A stretch of DNA of 64,000 bases from PGYT01 sp963675055. GTDB lineage: Bacteria > Bacteroidota > Ignavibacteria > Ignavibacteriales > Melioribacteraceae. The notes under the pieces were generated by a model. That model was not told where the DNA came from. It was given only the letters and a program-made list of their open reading frames with translations, and ran no database searches. Position numbers and translations under genes: made by a program. Positions within the stretch are counted from its first letter, which is position 1. Each line of letters starts with the position of its first letter. The DNA lies in the NCBI GenBank assembly GCA_963675055.2, contig CAXXJE010000002.1, positions 1 through 64,000 of the forward strand. Reading direction: 5' to 3'. Shown piece by piece: positions 10,980 through 20,597 of the stretch.

Positions 10980-12812
10980 CTATTTTACCAATATCATCCC
11001 TCTTGTTTCGGAGTAGTTCTCAGTCTGCAGCCTGTAATAATAGACTCCGCTGCTTAGTCCATTATAGTCTGATGAATTAAACACAGCTTCATGTGATCCT
11101 GCACTTAGCTGGTTATTTACAAGTTCGGCAACCTGTTCACCAAGACTGTTAAATACATTCAAAATCACATTTGCATTCTTCTTAAGGGTGAACCTTATGG
11201 TAGTAGCCGGATTAAATGGATTCGGATAATTCGGGTATAATTCAAATTCACCCGGAATACTATTCTCTGCTACGCTTGTTACCGGAGATCTGTATATGAA
11301 ACGAACGGCATCTGCTACTACAAGTCCGGTAGAATTAGCGTGAACTTTAAGCTGCAGGCTGCTGCCCGGCTGTACTTCCATATCACCTATAAAATTCCAT
11401 TGTCCGCCATTTGTTCGTTGTGTTTTAGGAATCGACTCGCTCTCAAATCCCGATACAATTTCAAACTCCGTTTCATATGAATTAGAATCTGATTCAGCCC
11501 ACCAGACATACACATCATACAAACCACCTTCCGTCAGCTCGCCTGAATTAAAAGTTACACTTCCTTCCCCGGAAGAATTATAGATGAAATCGTCACTGTA
11601 AAATTCAAGCCCCATATCCGATGTCTGCCACTCGCCCTCAATTGAGGCTTGCGAGTTATCCAGAACCATATATTTTGAATGAGATAACTCCAGGTACTCC
11701 CCAATTGCATAAACAGTTCTGTATCCCAGTTCATACAAGTTTTCATTAGTAACCCATTCATCCGATGAATACTGGTCATAAGGTGTTTCGTAAGTTAAAG
11801 CCATAACTTTATCACCGTAATTATTCCAGTTCCATCCTTCGGGGAAATAACTTTGCAGATTCGATTCACGAAAATCACTCTGCTCGAAATACGGATTATC
11901 GGATACATTCAGATTTGAAAACTGGTATTCCCGTCTGTAGAAATAATCGGAAGTACTTCCGGGCGTATGAATCCAGAAAGTGCAATACGGCGACGCCTGT
12001 GAATGCAGGTTAAGAAATACATCAACCGGTTCAACATCATTTATAGCTTTCAGTCGGGCTTTAAGTATATTGATTTCCGGCGCTGTTTCCGTAGAATCCT
12101 TGTTCCATTCGCGTTCCTGATCAACATAATAGTAGTTTGTACGCGACCTGCCGAAATAAACCCCGTCCGGATTGTTAAACGGGATAAGATAAAAAATTAT
12201 ATTCTTTCTGTAGAAATCCATTACTTCATTATCTTTCAATAACTGCTGAACGATTCCATCGAAATGAAATGACGAAGGTGTTTCGCCCGGATGTGTACGG
12301 GCATGTATCCAAACCTGGTATTTCGAATCGTCCGGGACTGAAAAATCAGTCAATATCATCTCCTGCATGGGAAAGTTATTTGGAGAATAACCCAGTGTAT
12401 CTAATTCCACGAAGTCACTTTCGGACCATTCTGCAAGTCTTTCCTGAAGATAACTATAGGTGTAAGGAGTATAGTAAGAAACAAACACAGAGTCTTCGGT
12501 GAAAGTTTTCTGAAACATATTTGTCGACGGACTTTCAAGAGTTGTGAACCTGGTAAAAATCCTGTTATCGTATGAATACATTGGTCTGTGAACATCGCTA
12601 TTGAGTATATTGACCTGTATATACCTATCCTTTACACCCGAAATCTTAAAATAAAACCATCTTCCACCTATATCTTCCTTGGACCTAACATTATAAGTGA
12701 TCGAATCGGTAGTGGATACGCTACTGAGGTTACCGCTTTCGAACGAGTCGGTAAATTTGACCTGTGAATAAACGGACACAGTTAGTGCCAGGAAGAAAAA
12801 GAAATATTTCAT
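10980..12812 (-). CDS. Exported M14 zinc carboxypeptidase (cytosolic-carboxypeptidase-like) with golvesin-like and T9SS type A domains
   Basis: ATG at 12812 is chosen over the longer frame because it begins a clean signal peptide, MKYFFFFLALTVSVYSQ; the protein is 610 aa. An N-terminal beta domain of the kind found in cytosolic carboxypeptidases comes first (about 20-140). The M14 domain has the zinc ligands in HARTHPGE (about 170), FNNPDGVYFGRSRTN for substrate binding, the third zinc ligand His in NLHSQA, and the catalytic Glu in YETPYD (about 340). A golvesin-C-like beta domain ends in VVADAVRFIY (about 400-520). The last 80 residues are a T9SS sorting tail: YPNPFNP, then LGEQVAEL, GSHEAVFNSS and GVYYYRL. 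It should be secreted or anchored at the surface and trim C-terminal residues from peptides. A protease with this fold and a golvesin domain is an uncommon combination. Confidence 0.88.
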   Translation of the reverse strand: MKYFFFFLALTVSVYSQVKFTDSFESGNLSSVSTTDSITYNVRSKEDIGGRWFYFKISGVKDRYIQVNILNSDVHRPMYSYDNRIFTRFTTLESPSTNMFQKTFTEDSVFVSYYTPYTYSYLQERLAEWSESDFVELDTLGYSPNNFPMQEMILTDFSVPDDSKYQVWIHARTHPGETPSSFHFDGIVQQLLKDNEVMDFYRKNIIFYLIPFNNPDGVYFGRSRTNYYYVDQEREWNKDSTETAPEINILKARLKAINDVEPVDVFLNLHSQASPYCTFWIHTPGSTSDYFYRREYQFSNLNVSDNPYFEQSDFRESNLQSYFPEGWNWNNYGDKVMALTYETPYDQYSSDEWVTNENLYELGYRTVYAIGEYLELSHSKYMVLDNSQASIEGEWQTSDMGLEFYSDDFIYNSSGEGSVTFNSGELTEGGLYDVYVWWAESDSNSYETEFEIVSGFESESIPKTQRTNGGQWNFIGDMEVQPGSSLQLKVHANSTGLVVADAVRFIYRSPVTSVAENSIPGEFELYPNYPNPFNPATTIRFTLKKNANVILNVFNSLGEQVAELVNNQLSAGSHEAVFNSSDYNGLSSGVYYYRLQTENYSETRGMILVK

Positions 12813-12905
12813 AGAAAACCCGAGGGAAAAATAATTACAATAAAATGAACCTTTATACCCGATAATATAATCAACAAAATTGTTATTTGTGATTATTATC
12901 AAGTG

Positions 12906-12931
12906 AAACTAAATTAAGATAAATTTAGTTT
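12906..12931. repeat. Perfect inverted repeat between the carboxypeptidase and a small membrane-protein gene
   Basis: AAACTAAATT (12906-12915) and AATTTAGTTT (12922-12931) are exact reverse complements around six bases. It lies between divergent starts at 12812 and 13069, so it could be a dimeric regulator's operator. It is AT-only apart from two positions, so chance remains possible. Confidence 0.45.
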
Positions 12932-13068
12932 GATCGTGGACAAATAATCTTATATATTACCAGCCGTTATAATTGAGTACACCTCGTTATAAAAGGGCAC
13001 ATATTTTCATAAAAACAAACCGCATGATTATAGCGATAGCTATTTATGTCTAAAATTGGAGAACTGAC

Positions 13069-13347
13069 ATGAAAGACGTTGCTGTTCGGGAATCAAATTC
13101 TTCATCCGAGAAGAAAGTGACTGAACCGGGCATTTTTTTAAGTTACATCGTCAATCCTATTAAATCAGGTATTTTCGGATTCTCCGCCTTTTTCTCTATT
13201 CTTTTGGTAACAAAACTGTTCAGTTACTGGATAGGCACTTACGATAACTTCACCGTGGATTTGGACGATGTTATACTCTCGGTGATAGGATTTATTCTCG
13301 TTTTTTTAATTAAATTTTTGGAGAACTTCAAACAGGAAGAATCTTAA
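13069..13347 (+). CDS. Small two-helix membrane protein of unknown function
   Basis: This 92-aa protein has a charged, Ser-rich N terminus and two membrane helices (about 28-48, IFGFSAFFSILLVTKLF, and about 64-85, VILSVIGFILVFLIKFL). A short charged tail follows. GGAG lies 8 bases before the ATG. I do not recognise the family. Its stop overlaps the prfA stop by three bases on the opposite strand, so the two transcripts converge with no room for a terminator between them. Confidence 0.65.
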   Translation: MKDVAVRESNSSSEKKVTEPGIFLSYIVNPIKSGIFGFSAFFSILLVTKLFSYWIGTYDNFTVDLDDVILSVIGFILVFLIKFLENFKQEES

Positions 13348-14414
13348 CTGGCTTTTAATTTTTCCGTTCTATCAGCAATTTGAAGTTTCTCAATTAATTC
13401 GAATAACTCGCCCTCTATAATATTCGAGAGATTGTACAAAGTTAAACCGATCCTATGATCGGTGACCCTGTTCTGCGGAAAATTATAGGTGCGGATCTTA
13501 TCGCTGCGATCGCCGCTTTTTACCATAGATTTGCGCTGTGCAGCCATTTCGCTGTTCTGCTTCTGTGACTGGATGTCGTATAGACGAGATTTTAAAACTT
13601 TCATTGCCTTCTGACGATTTTTAAGCTGCGATCTTTCATCCTGGCATTGTACTACAAGTCCTGTGGGAATATGGGTAATTCGTATAGCTGTTTCAACCTT
13701 ATTAACGTTCTGTCCGCCGGCGCCGCCGCTGCGATAGACATCAATTCGGAGATCACCCGGATCCACTTCAACCTCAACATCTTCAACTTCCGGTAAAACG
13801 ACGACAGACGCGGCAGATGTGTGAACCCGTCCGCTTGCTTCGGTAGCAGGTACACGCTGAACTCGGTGAACACCGCTCTCGAATTTAAGATCACCGTAAA
13901 CATTGGCGCCTCTTAGCGCTATCACCGCTTCTTTAACACCGCCCATTGATGCTTCATTTATATCCATCAATTCATATTTCCAGCCCTTAAGTTCTGCGAA
14001 ACGCGTATACATGCGCATAAGATCGCCTGCAAACAATCCGGCCTCTTCGCCGCCGGTTCCGGCACGAACTTCCAATATTACATCTTTGTCATCATCGGGA
14101 TCTTTTGGGATAAGCAGTATTTTAATTTTATCTTCCAGCGCTTCCTGTTTCTCAAGCAACTCATCAAGTTCTGTCTGCGCCATTTCCGTCAAATCTTCAT
14201 CTTCCCCGGCATCAATAATTTCACGGTTACCTTCAATATCGAAAGTGATTTTGACATAAGTATCATATGCTTTTACAATTTCCTGAAGGTCGCTGCGTTC
14301 TTTACTTAGCTTAATAATTCTATCCTGATCCGAAAGAATTTCCGGATCGGATAGCTTCTCATTAATGCTGTCATATTTCTCTTTTAACTCTTTCAGCTTT
14401 TCTAAAAGTTCCAT
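13344..14414 (-). CDS. prfA: Peptide chain release factor 1
   Basis: RF1 reads UAA and UAG stop codons and triggers peptide release on the ribosome. At 356 aa it has normal length. The GGQ motif is in RSGGAGGQNVNKVE, and the stop-codon recognition tripeptide is PAT in RVPATEASGRVHTS, as expected for RF1 rather than RF2. An N-terminal coiled-coil domain covers about 1-100. It lies upstream of no modification enzyme here; prmC is not visible. Confidence 0.95.
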   Translation of the reverse strand: MELLEKLKELKEKYDSINEKLSDPEILSDQDRIIKLSKERSDLQEIVKAYDTYVKITFDIEGNREIIDAGEDEDLTEMAQTELDELLEKQEALEDKIKILLIPKDPDDDKDVILEVRAGTGGEEAGLFAGDLMRMYTRFAELKGWKYELMDINEASMGGVKEAVIALRGANVYGDLKFESGVHRVQRVPATEASGRVHTSAASVVVLPEVEDVEVEVDPGDLRIDVYRSGGAGGQNVNKVETAIRITHIPTGLVVQCQDERSQLKNRQKAMKVLKSRLYDIQSQKQNSEMAAQRKSMVKSGDRSDKIRTYNFPQNRVTDHRIGLTLYNLSNIIEGELFELIEKLQIADRTEKLKAS

Positions 14415-14478
14415 CGAATCCTCATTTTTAAGAGTGTAAATATAGGAAAGTCTGTCTGGAAAAACTATTCCGGTTAAA

Positions 14479-15798
14479 TTATGTGTGCTCTCTAAGAAGT
14501 TGCAGATAATCAGAACGGGTAATAAAATCAGGTATATTCCCCGATTCGTTTTTCAAATCACTTTCAATTCCTAAAAATTCCATAAGACTGTCAACAGCAT
14601 CGAACATGTTAATATTCGGATAACAATTATCCCTGAGATGATGTATAAGTTTGAGAGTTCTGAAGCCATCAAACCAGATCTTTTTCTGTTTTAGGATTTG
14701 CATCGGTGATGTTGAATGAGCCAGTATTTTATCCCATTGATTAAAGAATGACTGCTCCTCAAGGAACATGAACAAATGCTCATTCAAGTCTTTTGAATAT
14801 TTTCGGAAATCGCCGAACTTAGTATGTGAATCGGAGTAATAATAATTATTCCATTCTTTAAGTAAATTAAAAGACTCGGGCGAGTACAGGCTATATTCAT
14901 CCTGCTCTCCAGATAAAAACCGGTTAACACGCTGCCCGGTTCCGAACGGGACCCGCCATGAGCCCCTGCCGGAAGGATAAACAACCGCATCATTGATTTC
15001 AAGAATATCGAAATTCTTGGAAAGTTTTTCTATGAAATAAAAATCCTCGGCAGCCTGGCGCTTATTCATACCTTCAACTTTTGTGTAAGCCTCCGCATCA
15101 CAGATAAGTGTTGAACCTATTGTATGTATTGCGTAAGCAGATTCAGCATACTTTAATCCGAGCACATAATACCTGAGAAATATTTCATAACAAACTATTG
15201 CCTCTGCATACTCACCCCCGGGAGCCCAGCGATGCTCGTAACGTACATAGCCCGCCTTAGAGCCTGATGAGTTAAACGCATTTACAATTCTGTCAAGATA
15301 ATTGGACGAGACGGTGCAGTCGGCATCAAGACAAACGAGAATTTTTTTAGACTCTGAAGAATAGTCAAAGTACTGCAGTGCCAGATCCATACCGATTTTT
15401 CTTGCCACTCCTACTCCTCCGGATTTATCGTCCATTTCATTACCGGGAGAAGAGACATCAACCAGTCCGATATTCAAGCCCACTCTTGAAACTCTTCCGC
15501 TAAGAGAGCCATTGCCTGCAAATAGTCCCCGGATAAATTCAAGAGATTTTTTATTGTCTTCCCTGATTTCCGACGAAGCGGAAACGGTATTATTTACAAC
15601 AAATACAAACAGAGATTTATCGAAATACTTCGGCGAACAATTTAATAACGATTCAAGTAGCAATTGAACATTTTCAAATTCCGCAATGGCAGGGATCACG
15701 ATAATATTGTCAAAAAATCCTGAGCCTGAAAATTCGAGTTTCCAATTATCGTTGGAATATTTTTTAAGATACTTATGTATGTAAACCGGGTAATTCAT
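14479..15798 (-). CDS. Family 2 glycosyltransferase (GT-A fold)
   Basis: The 439-aa protein shows the GT-A nucleotide-sugar fold: IIVIPAIAEFENVQLLLESL near 30-50, VVNNTVSAS, and the metal-binding DxD in LVCLDADCTVSSNY. A later RQAAEDFYFIEKL matches the ED acceptor-side motif of GT2 enzymes. No membrane segment is evident, so it is probably cytosolic or peripheral. It begins one base beyond the miaA stop and is likely co-transcribed with it. Donor and acceptor cannot be told from the sequence. Confidence 0.78.
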   Translation of the reverse strand: MNYPVYIHKYLKKYSNDNWKLEFSGSGFFDNIIVIPAIAEFENVQLLLESLLNCSPKYFDKSLFVFVVNNTVSASSEIREDNKKSLEFIRGLFAGNGSLSGRVSRVGLNIGLVDVSSPGNEMDDKSGGVGVARKIGMDLALQYFDYSSESKKILVCLDADCTVSSNYLDRIVNAFNSSGSKAGYVRYEHRWAPGGEYAEAIVCYEIFLRYYVLGLKYAESAYAIHTIGSTLICDAEAYTKVEGMNKRQAAEDFYFIEKLSKNFDILEINDAVVYPSGRGSWRVPFGTGQRVNRFLSGEQDEYSLYSPESFNLLKEWNNYYYSDSHTKFGDFRKYSKDLNEHLFMFLEEQSFFNQWDKILAHSTSPMQILKQKKIWFDGFRTLKLIHHLRDNCYPNINMFDAVDSLMEFLGIESDLKNESGNIPDFITRSDYLQLLREHT

Positions 15799-15799
15799 A

Positions 15800-16702
15800 T
15801 TAGTCCCGAATAAACTCTTCTATCAATACAGAGGCTTTTTCAACTTCATCAGGCTTTAACCAGTTGATAAGAATATTCTCTCGTTCCATCTTTCTAAACC
15901 AGGTCATCTGACGCTTTGCAAAACTATGTATGGCGCTGTTAAGTTTTTGGTACATGTCATTATAGTTCAACTCATCATTTAAATACATTCCGATAAACTT
16001 GTATTCGAGTCCAAAAAACTTCAGCTTGTCAATACCAATTCCCTGCTTCATAAGCTGTTCCACTTCTTCGATCATACCATTTTTTAATCTCCGCTTAAGC
16101 CGTGCCGTAATCCTTTCTTTAACAAGATTTCTATCAAGTGTAATTCCAATAACCAGATTCTCAAACTTCATTTTACTAACGGGATCCTTGGATGACTCAG
16201 CCACTATAATTGCTTTCGCTAAACGGTTTTTATCATTTAGATCTGTAATGTTGTGCTGTTTCGGCTGCAATTCTAAAATCATAGACCTGAGTTCGTTCTC
16301 ATCCTTAGTTAGCAACTCTTCAAATCTGCCGGATCGAAAGTCGGCTTTATTCAGTTCGTAATCCTGAATTATAGAACTGATATACATCCCGCTGCCGCCG
16401 ACAAGGAAAGCTGTTTTTCTCCTTTCCAAGATTGATGCGTTAGCCTTTCCGAAAAGTTCATTAAACCGATACAGGTTGAATTCCTCTGCGGGTTCTGCGA
16501 TATCAATCATATGATACTTTATCAATTTTCCGTCGATTATATATTCATCAAGGTCTTTCCCGGTACCTATGTCCATACCGCGATAGACCTGTCTGCTGTC
16601 CGCAGAAATTATTTCCCCGTTGAATTTATCGGCGAGCCTGACAGCAAATTTGGTTTTACCAACTGCTGTCGGACCGAGGATGGTTATTAATTTACTACTC
16701 AT
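15800..16702 (-). CDS. miaA: tRNA dimethylallyltransferase
   Basis: MiaA adds a dimethylallyl group to A37 of tRNAs that read UNN codons. The P-loop GPTAVGKT opens the protein, followed by IISADSRQVYRGMDIGTGK and, later, the RQMTWFRK segment typical of the family. The length of 300 aa is normal. It sits between the cNMP/GAF protein (12 bases upstream) and the GT2 gene (1 base downstream) in one minus-strand run. Confidence 0.95.
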   Translation of the reverse strand: MSSKLITILGPTAVGKTKFAVRLADKFNGEIISADSRQVYRGMDIGTGKDLDEYIIDGKLIKYHMIDIAEPAEEFNLYRFNELFGKANASILERRKTAFLVGGSGMYISSIIQDYELNKADFRSGRFEELLTKDENELRSMILELQPKQHNITDLNDKNRLAKAIIVAESSKDPVSKMKFENLVIGITLDRNLVKERITARLKRRLKNGMIEEVEQLMKQGIGIDKLKFFGLEYKFIGMYLNDELNYNDMYQKLNSAIHSFAKRQMTWFRKMERENILINWLKPDEVEKASVLIEEFIRD

Positions 16703-16714
16703 CGCCCGAAAGAT

Positions 16715-19594
16715 TTACATATCGTAAACTATGGGCAGACTGATTGTAAAGGTCGCGCCTTCACCCATTTCACTTTGGACACTTATCGTACCGCCGTGTT
16801 CTTCGATAATTTTCTTTGTTATGGATAGTCCCAGTCCTGTGCCTTCCTTTTTACCATGAGACATGAAGGGTTCGAAAATTTTCTCGTGCAGGCTGTCGGG
16901 AATTCCCAATCCATTATCCTTAACTATTATGTGAACAAAGTCCTTTTCAATTTTGGTTGACAGATATACTGTCCCGCCGTCGGGCATAGCATCACAGGCA
17001 TTTTTAATAATGTGCTGGAAGCACTGATACATTTGCTTTGGAGATATCTTTACATTAATTTCATTATCGAATTCTTTAGCGATCTGGCAATTACTTGCTC
17101 TTAAAATCGCATCCACACGAGAAATATAATCATCGAGTGTTTCATTCAATTTACAAAGCATACTTCGAAGAACAATTTGTCCCTCGGAATAACTTGAGGT
17201 CGACTGAACAAGATCGGCAATATGGTTAAGCTGATCCAGCAACATATCAACGACGCGGCTGACATCTTCATCCAGCATTTTCGATTTCAAATGCTCCGCA
17301 TATCTTTTGCTAACCATGATTGGCTTCTTTATATCCTGCAGAAGGAAGTTAGCCATTTTACCAAGCGATGAAACACGTTCTCCGGTAAGAAGCTGCTCAA
17401 CAAGTTCAGCATTTTGAAGCGCCATAGCCGCATGTATTGATAACGCCTCGAGAAACTCTTCATCAAGTTTGGAAAATTTCCCGTTACGACTATTAATAAG
17501 CTGAAGAACGCCAACGATTTCTTCATTTTTATTTTTGATCGGGAAACAAATCATAGTCTTTGTTTCGTAACCGCTGGTTTTATCGAATGATGCATTAAAT
17601 CTCGGATCATCCTTTACGTTTTCAAGATTAATTACTTCGCCTTTCTGAGCTACCCATCCGGCAATTCCTTCACCCATAGCAAGTTTAATTTCTTTGAACT
17701 CGTTTCCAATTGCAACCTTCGACCACAATTCGTTCTTCTTTCTGTCAGCTAAATATAATGTACCTCTGTCGGCGTTGGTCAAGTCTGTTGCAACATCCAC
17801 TATCCCTTTAAATACATCATCGATCTGAATATTCGAGTTAACCACCTGGGCTGCTTTATTGATTTTATCGAGCATATCTATGGACTGATCTACTTCCTTG
17901 TAATCTTTTAATGTTCCCGTCGATTCTTCGGGAGTCTCCACAGACAGAGCTTCCGGTTCAGGCTCAGGGTCTGAGAAATCACTTTGATCTTGGTCATTAT
18001 TCTCAATTGGTTCAGGAGTTGTAAACTGCTCTTGATTTTCTAAACTCGGGGAATCTTCATCCGAATCAACAATTAAGTCCGCACTAATTGATTCAGTACC
18101 AAGATCGGCAAGCGGATTTTCCTGGAATGATGCACCTTCAGAATCAACATCCGGATTATATTGCTCACCAACATCGAACTCTTTCGGATACTCTTCTTCA
18201 GTCGCAGGGTTCTCGCCCTCCAGTTCCGGGAATGGATTAAAATCATCCGTCAGATCAGAAGGGACATCACTTGTTTCATCTCCAGAGGAAAAATCGTCCA
18301 GTGGTTCTGACGCTTCCCTAGGAGTATTTAAATCACTTTCGGTTTCGCTGATTGACGCGTAGAAATCTTCCAACTCCTGTGAACCGCTTGCAGTATCAGA
18401 TTCAGGAGGTTGTTCTTCGGCAGGATCGTCGGAAATTGGGAAAGTATTCTCTGTTTGGAAATCCTGAATTTCCGGTACTGAATCAGCAGACTCCTCTTTA
18501 TTTTCATCAGGAACTTCATCGGGAATCTCCATCAGGGAAGGATCCGTCAGAGCTAATTCGCTCAACAAAGATTCATCAGTATCTTCAACACCATTGCTTG
18601 ATTCAACTATCGGAGTTTCGTTCTCAGATCCAATGGAATCATTAGTATTATCTGAAACTTCATCACTTCCAGGACTCTTATTTTCATCACTGTAAGAAAA
18701 TGATATTTCAAATGTTGTCGGGAATCTGTCGTCTTTCCCTGCCGGTTCAGAATTATCTTCATTCAGACTCGGCTCTTCATCCAGCTGATTAATATCTTCC
18801 CCAACTACAGGTTCCTCAGTAAACTGTTCCACCTGTTCTTCATCGGTTTGAGCGGATTCTTTTTCACCGCCGCTTTCAATCTTTTCTTTAAAGCTCTTTT
18901 TAGACTCGGATTCCTTTTTAGGTTCAATTGTACTAAAGGATCTTATGTTTTCAGAGTATGCATTTATAAAAGGATCTTCCTCATCCTTCTGAAGTGAGTC
19001 TTCCGTCTCCGGTACACTTTTTCCCGGATCACCAACATCGTTTGCATTTTCAATATTTTGATCTAATTCAGAATTACCGGCAGCTTCAATTTCCTTTTGC
19101 TTCTTCACACGATCTGCAAAGCTGCTCTCCTGTTTACCGGCTTTCTTAAAATCAACCTTATCCAGACCCGATGCGTCAATTTCAGCTTCCGGTTCTTCCT
19201 GGTGTAAGGATTCATACAGGTTGGTTAGAATTTCATCATCCTGTTCTATCAGCGAATCGACTTCAACTTTCGACAATGAAATTATATACGAATCCCTAAG
19301 CGCAACAGCTGTTGACTTCCGATCCGAAGTCTCAATAAACTCATCACTCCCGAAGAAATCATGGTCGGAAAATATTTCGGAGAGAGTTCTGCGTGATCCC
19401 TTCTTTCGAATCACATTCATTTCACCGCTAACTATAAGATATAGGAATTCTGATTTGTCACCTTCCCTGTATAAAATCTCACCTTCACTAAGTGTCAGTA
19501 AATTGCCTTTAATGTTGGACAAGTTGAGTTCGGTGAACAGAATATTTTTCAGCAGCTTATTGTTTTTAAGCGCAATTAAAATTTGATTTTCCAT
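16715..19594 (-). CDS. cNMP-binding / GAF / histidine-kinase-like protein lacking the phospho-acceptor His
   Basis: The 959-aa soluble protein has three folded parts. An N-terminal cyclic-nucleotide-binding domain (about 5-125) has LSEGEILYREGDKSEFLYLIVSGEM. A GAF domain (about 570-735) has IDDVFKGIVDVA and GEGIAGWVAQKGE. A kinase core (about 740-957) follows. Between the first two lies about 430 residues of acidic, Ser/Glu/Asp/Pro-rich low complexity, probably disordered. The ATPase core looks intact: IIKNACDAM, KDNGLGIPD, GTGLGLSITKKI. The dimerisation helix reads LGKMANFLLQDIKKPIM, where kinases have His-Asp; the acceptor position is Gln (about 753). So it may bind ATP without autophosphorylating, or phosphorylate elsewhere. 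It begins a likely operon with miaA and the GT2 gene. Confidence 0.85.
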   Translation of the reverse strand: MENQILIALKNNKLLKNILFTELNLSNIKGNLLTLSEGEILYREGDKSEFLYLIVSGEMNVIRKKGSRRTLSEIFSDHDFFGSDEFIETSDRKSTAVALRDSYIISLSKVEVDSLIEQDDEILTNLYESLHQEEPEAEIDASGLDKVDFKKAGKQESSFADRVKKQKEIEAAGNSELDQNIENANDVGDPGKSVPETEDSLQKDEEDPFINAYSENIRSFSTIEPKKESESKKSFKEKIESGGEKESAQTDEEQVEQFTEEPVVGEDINQLDEEPSLNEDNSEPAGKDDRFPTTFEISFSYSDENKSPGSDEVSDNTNDSIGSENETPIVESSNGVEDTDESLLSELALTDPSLMEIPDEVPDENKEESADSVPEIQDFQTENTFPISDDPAEEQPPESDTASGSQELEDFYASISETESDLNTPREASEPLDDFSSGDETSDVPSDLTDDFNPFPELEGENPATEEEYPKEFDVGEQYNPDVDSEGASFQENPLADLGTESISADLIVDSDEDSPSLENQEQFTTPEPIENNDQDQSDFSDPEPEPEALSVETPEESTGTLKDYKEVDQSIDMLDKINKAAQVVNSNIQIDDVFKGIVDVATDLTNADRGTLYLADRKKNELWSKVAIGNEFKEIKLAMGEGIAGWVAQKGEVINLENVKDDPRFNASFDKTSGYETKTMICFPIKNKNEEIVGVLQLINSRNGKFSKLDEEFLEALSIHAAMALQNAELVEQLLTGERVSSLGKMANFLLQDIKKPIMVSKRYAEHLKSKMLDEDVSRVVDMLLDQLNHIADLVQSTSSYSEGQIVLRSMLCKLNETLDDYISRVDAILRASNCQIAKEFDNEINVKISPKQMYQCFQHIIKNACDAMPDGGTVYLSTKIEKDFVHIIVKDNGLGIPDSLHEKIFEPFMSHGKKEGTGLGLSITKKIIEEHGGTISVQSEMGEGATFTISLPIVYDM

Positions 19595-20009
19595 TTTTCA
19601 CTAGTTCAATTTTGTATTGTCGTGAGAATTACTAATAACGCGAAAACAGCCTGTAAAACAGGATAAATTGTTACGTACAATAATAAAAAACTACGGTAAT
19701 AGCAATTTAAAACCAATGTACAAGAGCTCCCTGTCACACTCATCAAACCGACGATTCCCACAGTTTAAATAGTTGTGTCCGGAATATCATTCATTTCTAT
19801 TATTTAAAAATTTCACTTCAGTTTTTGATTTTGAAGGTATTTACAATGATTTTGGCATAAGAAAGACAGTTGTGTTAAATTAGGTACTTAAATTTTACGG
19901 ATTTGTCAGGGAACTTTATTGTTAGAGGGTTTCAGCAAACGATTTGAACTATAAACCGGAAATCCGGGAATTAATAAAACTTTAGAAAACAACAAGAATC
20001 TTTTTACGA
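19595..20009. other. 415-base gene-free region between divergent genes
   Basis: I see no open reading frame, RNA gene or repeat here. It must hold the promoters for the cNMP/GAF gene (minus) and the ECF sigma gene (plus). A possible ECF-type promoter lies in it (listed separately). Confidence 0.6.
19910..19938 (+). promoter_or_regulatory. Possible ECF-type promoter of the second sigma operon
   Basis: GGAACTT at 19910-19916 matches the -35 element of sigma-E-like ECF promoters. Sixteen bases later comes TTCAGCAAA, a weak -10 match. It lies about 95 bases before the sigma gene start, which fits autoregulation. This is a motif match only. Confidence 0.35.
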
Positions 20010-20597
20010 ATGACAGCATCAAATTCTTTAAACGAACAAGTACTGATAGAAGAAGCCCAGGCGGGCAGCAGACAAGCTTTAGCGGAGCTTGTAAAAAAGT
20101 ACGAACAGACTATTTACAACTTCGCGTTTAAGGTTTGCAGAAACAGGGATCGTGCCGAGCATGCTATGCAGGAAACGTTCATGAGCATGGTAAAATCCAT
20201 CAAACAGTTCTCGGGTAAATCGAAGCTTTCAACCTGGCTTTATACTATAGTTTCGAACCATTGTTTAATGCAGGCCCGGTCGGATAAAAGTAAATTTCAG
20301 GATTCACTTGATGACGAAGAAATTTACATTGACGAAGGCAATGTTGCGGAGTGGAAAGTAACTCCCGAACAGGTTACCGAGAACAACGAATTAAAAGGAA
20401 TACTGGACGAAGCTATAAAAAAGCTTCCATCGGATTATAAAATAGTTTTTCTGCTGCGTGATATTGAAGGACTTTCGACGGATGAAACTGCAAAAATTGT
20501 TGAATTATCCGTACCGGCGGTTAAATCGCGTTTACACAGGGCAAGAGCATTTTTAAGGAATGAACTAAATAAGATACTGAACGATGGAAAGTCATAA
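20010..20597 (+). CDS. ECF-family RNA polymerase sigma factor
   Basis: The 195-aa protein has region 2 (HAMQETFMSMVKSIKQFSG, KLSTWLYTIVSNHCLM) and region 4 (LPSDYKIVFLLRDIEGLSTDETAKIVELSVPAVKSRLHRARAFLR). It is a typical two-domain ECF sigma and shares only general family features with the one at 8592. It overlaps the following zinc-finger gene by 14 bases. No strong ribosome-binding site is visible before the ATG, which is common in this lineage. Confidence 0.9.
   Translation: MTASNSLNEQVLIEEAQAGSRQALAELVKKYEQTIYNFAFKVCRNRDRAEHAMQETFMSMVKSIKQFSGKSKLSTWLYTIVSNHCLMQARSDKSKFQDSLDDEEIYIDEGNVAEWKVTPEQVTENNELKGILDEAIKKLPSDYKIVFLLRDIEGLSTDETAKIVELSVPAVKSRLHRARAFLRNELNKILNDGKS

Noticed and set aside
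12813..12902. An earlier start for the M14 carboxypeptidase
   Set aside because: The extra 30 residues precede a complete signal peptide, so the start at 12812 fits better.
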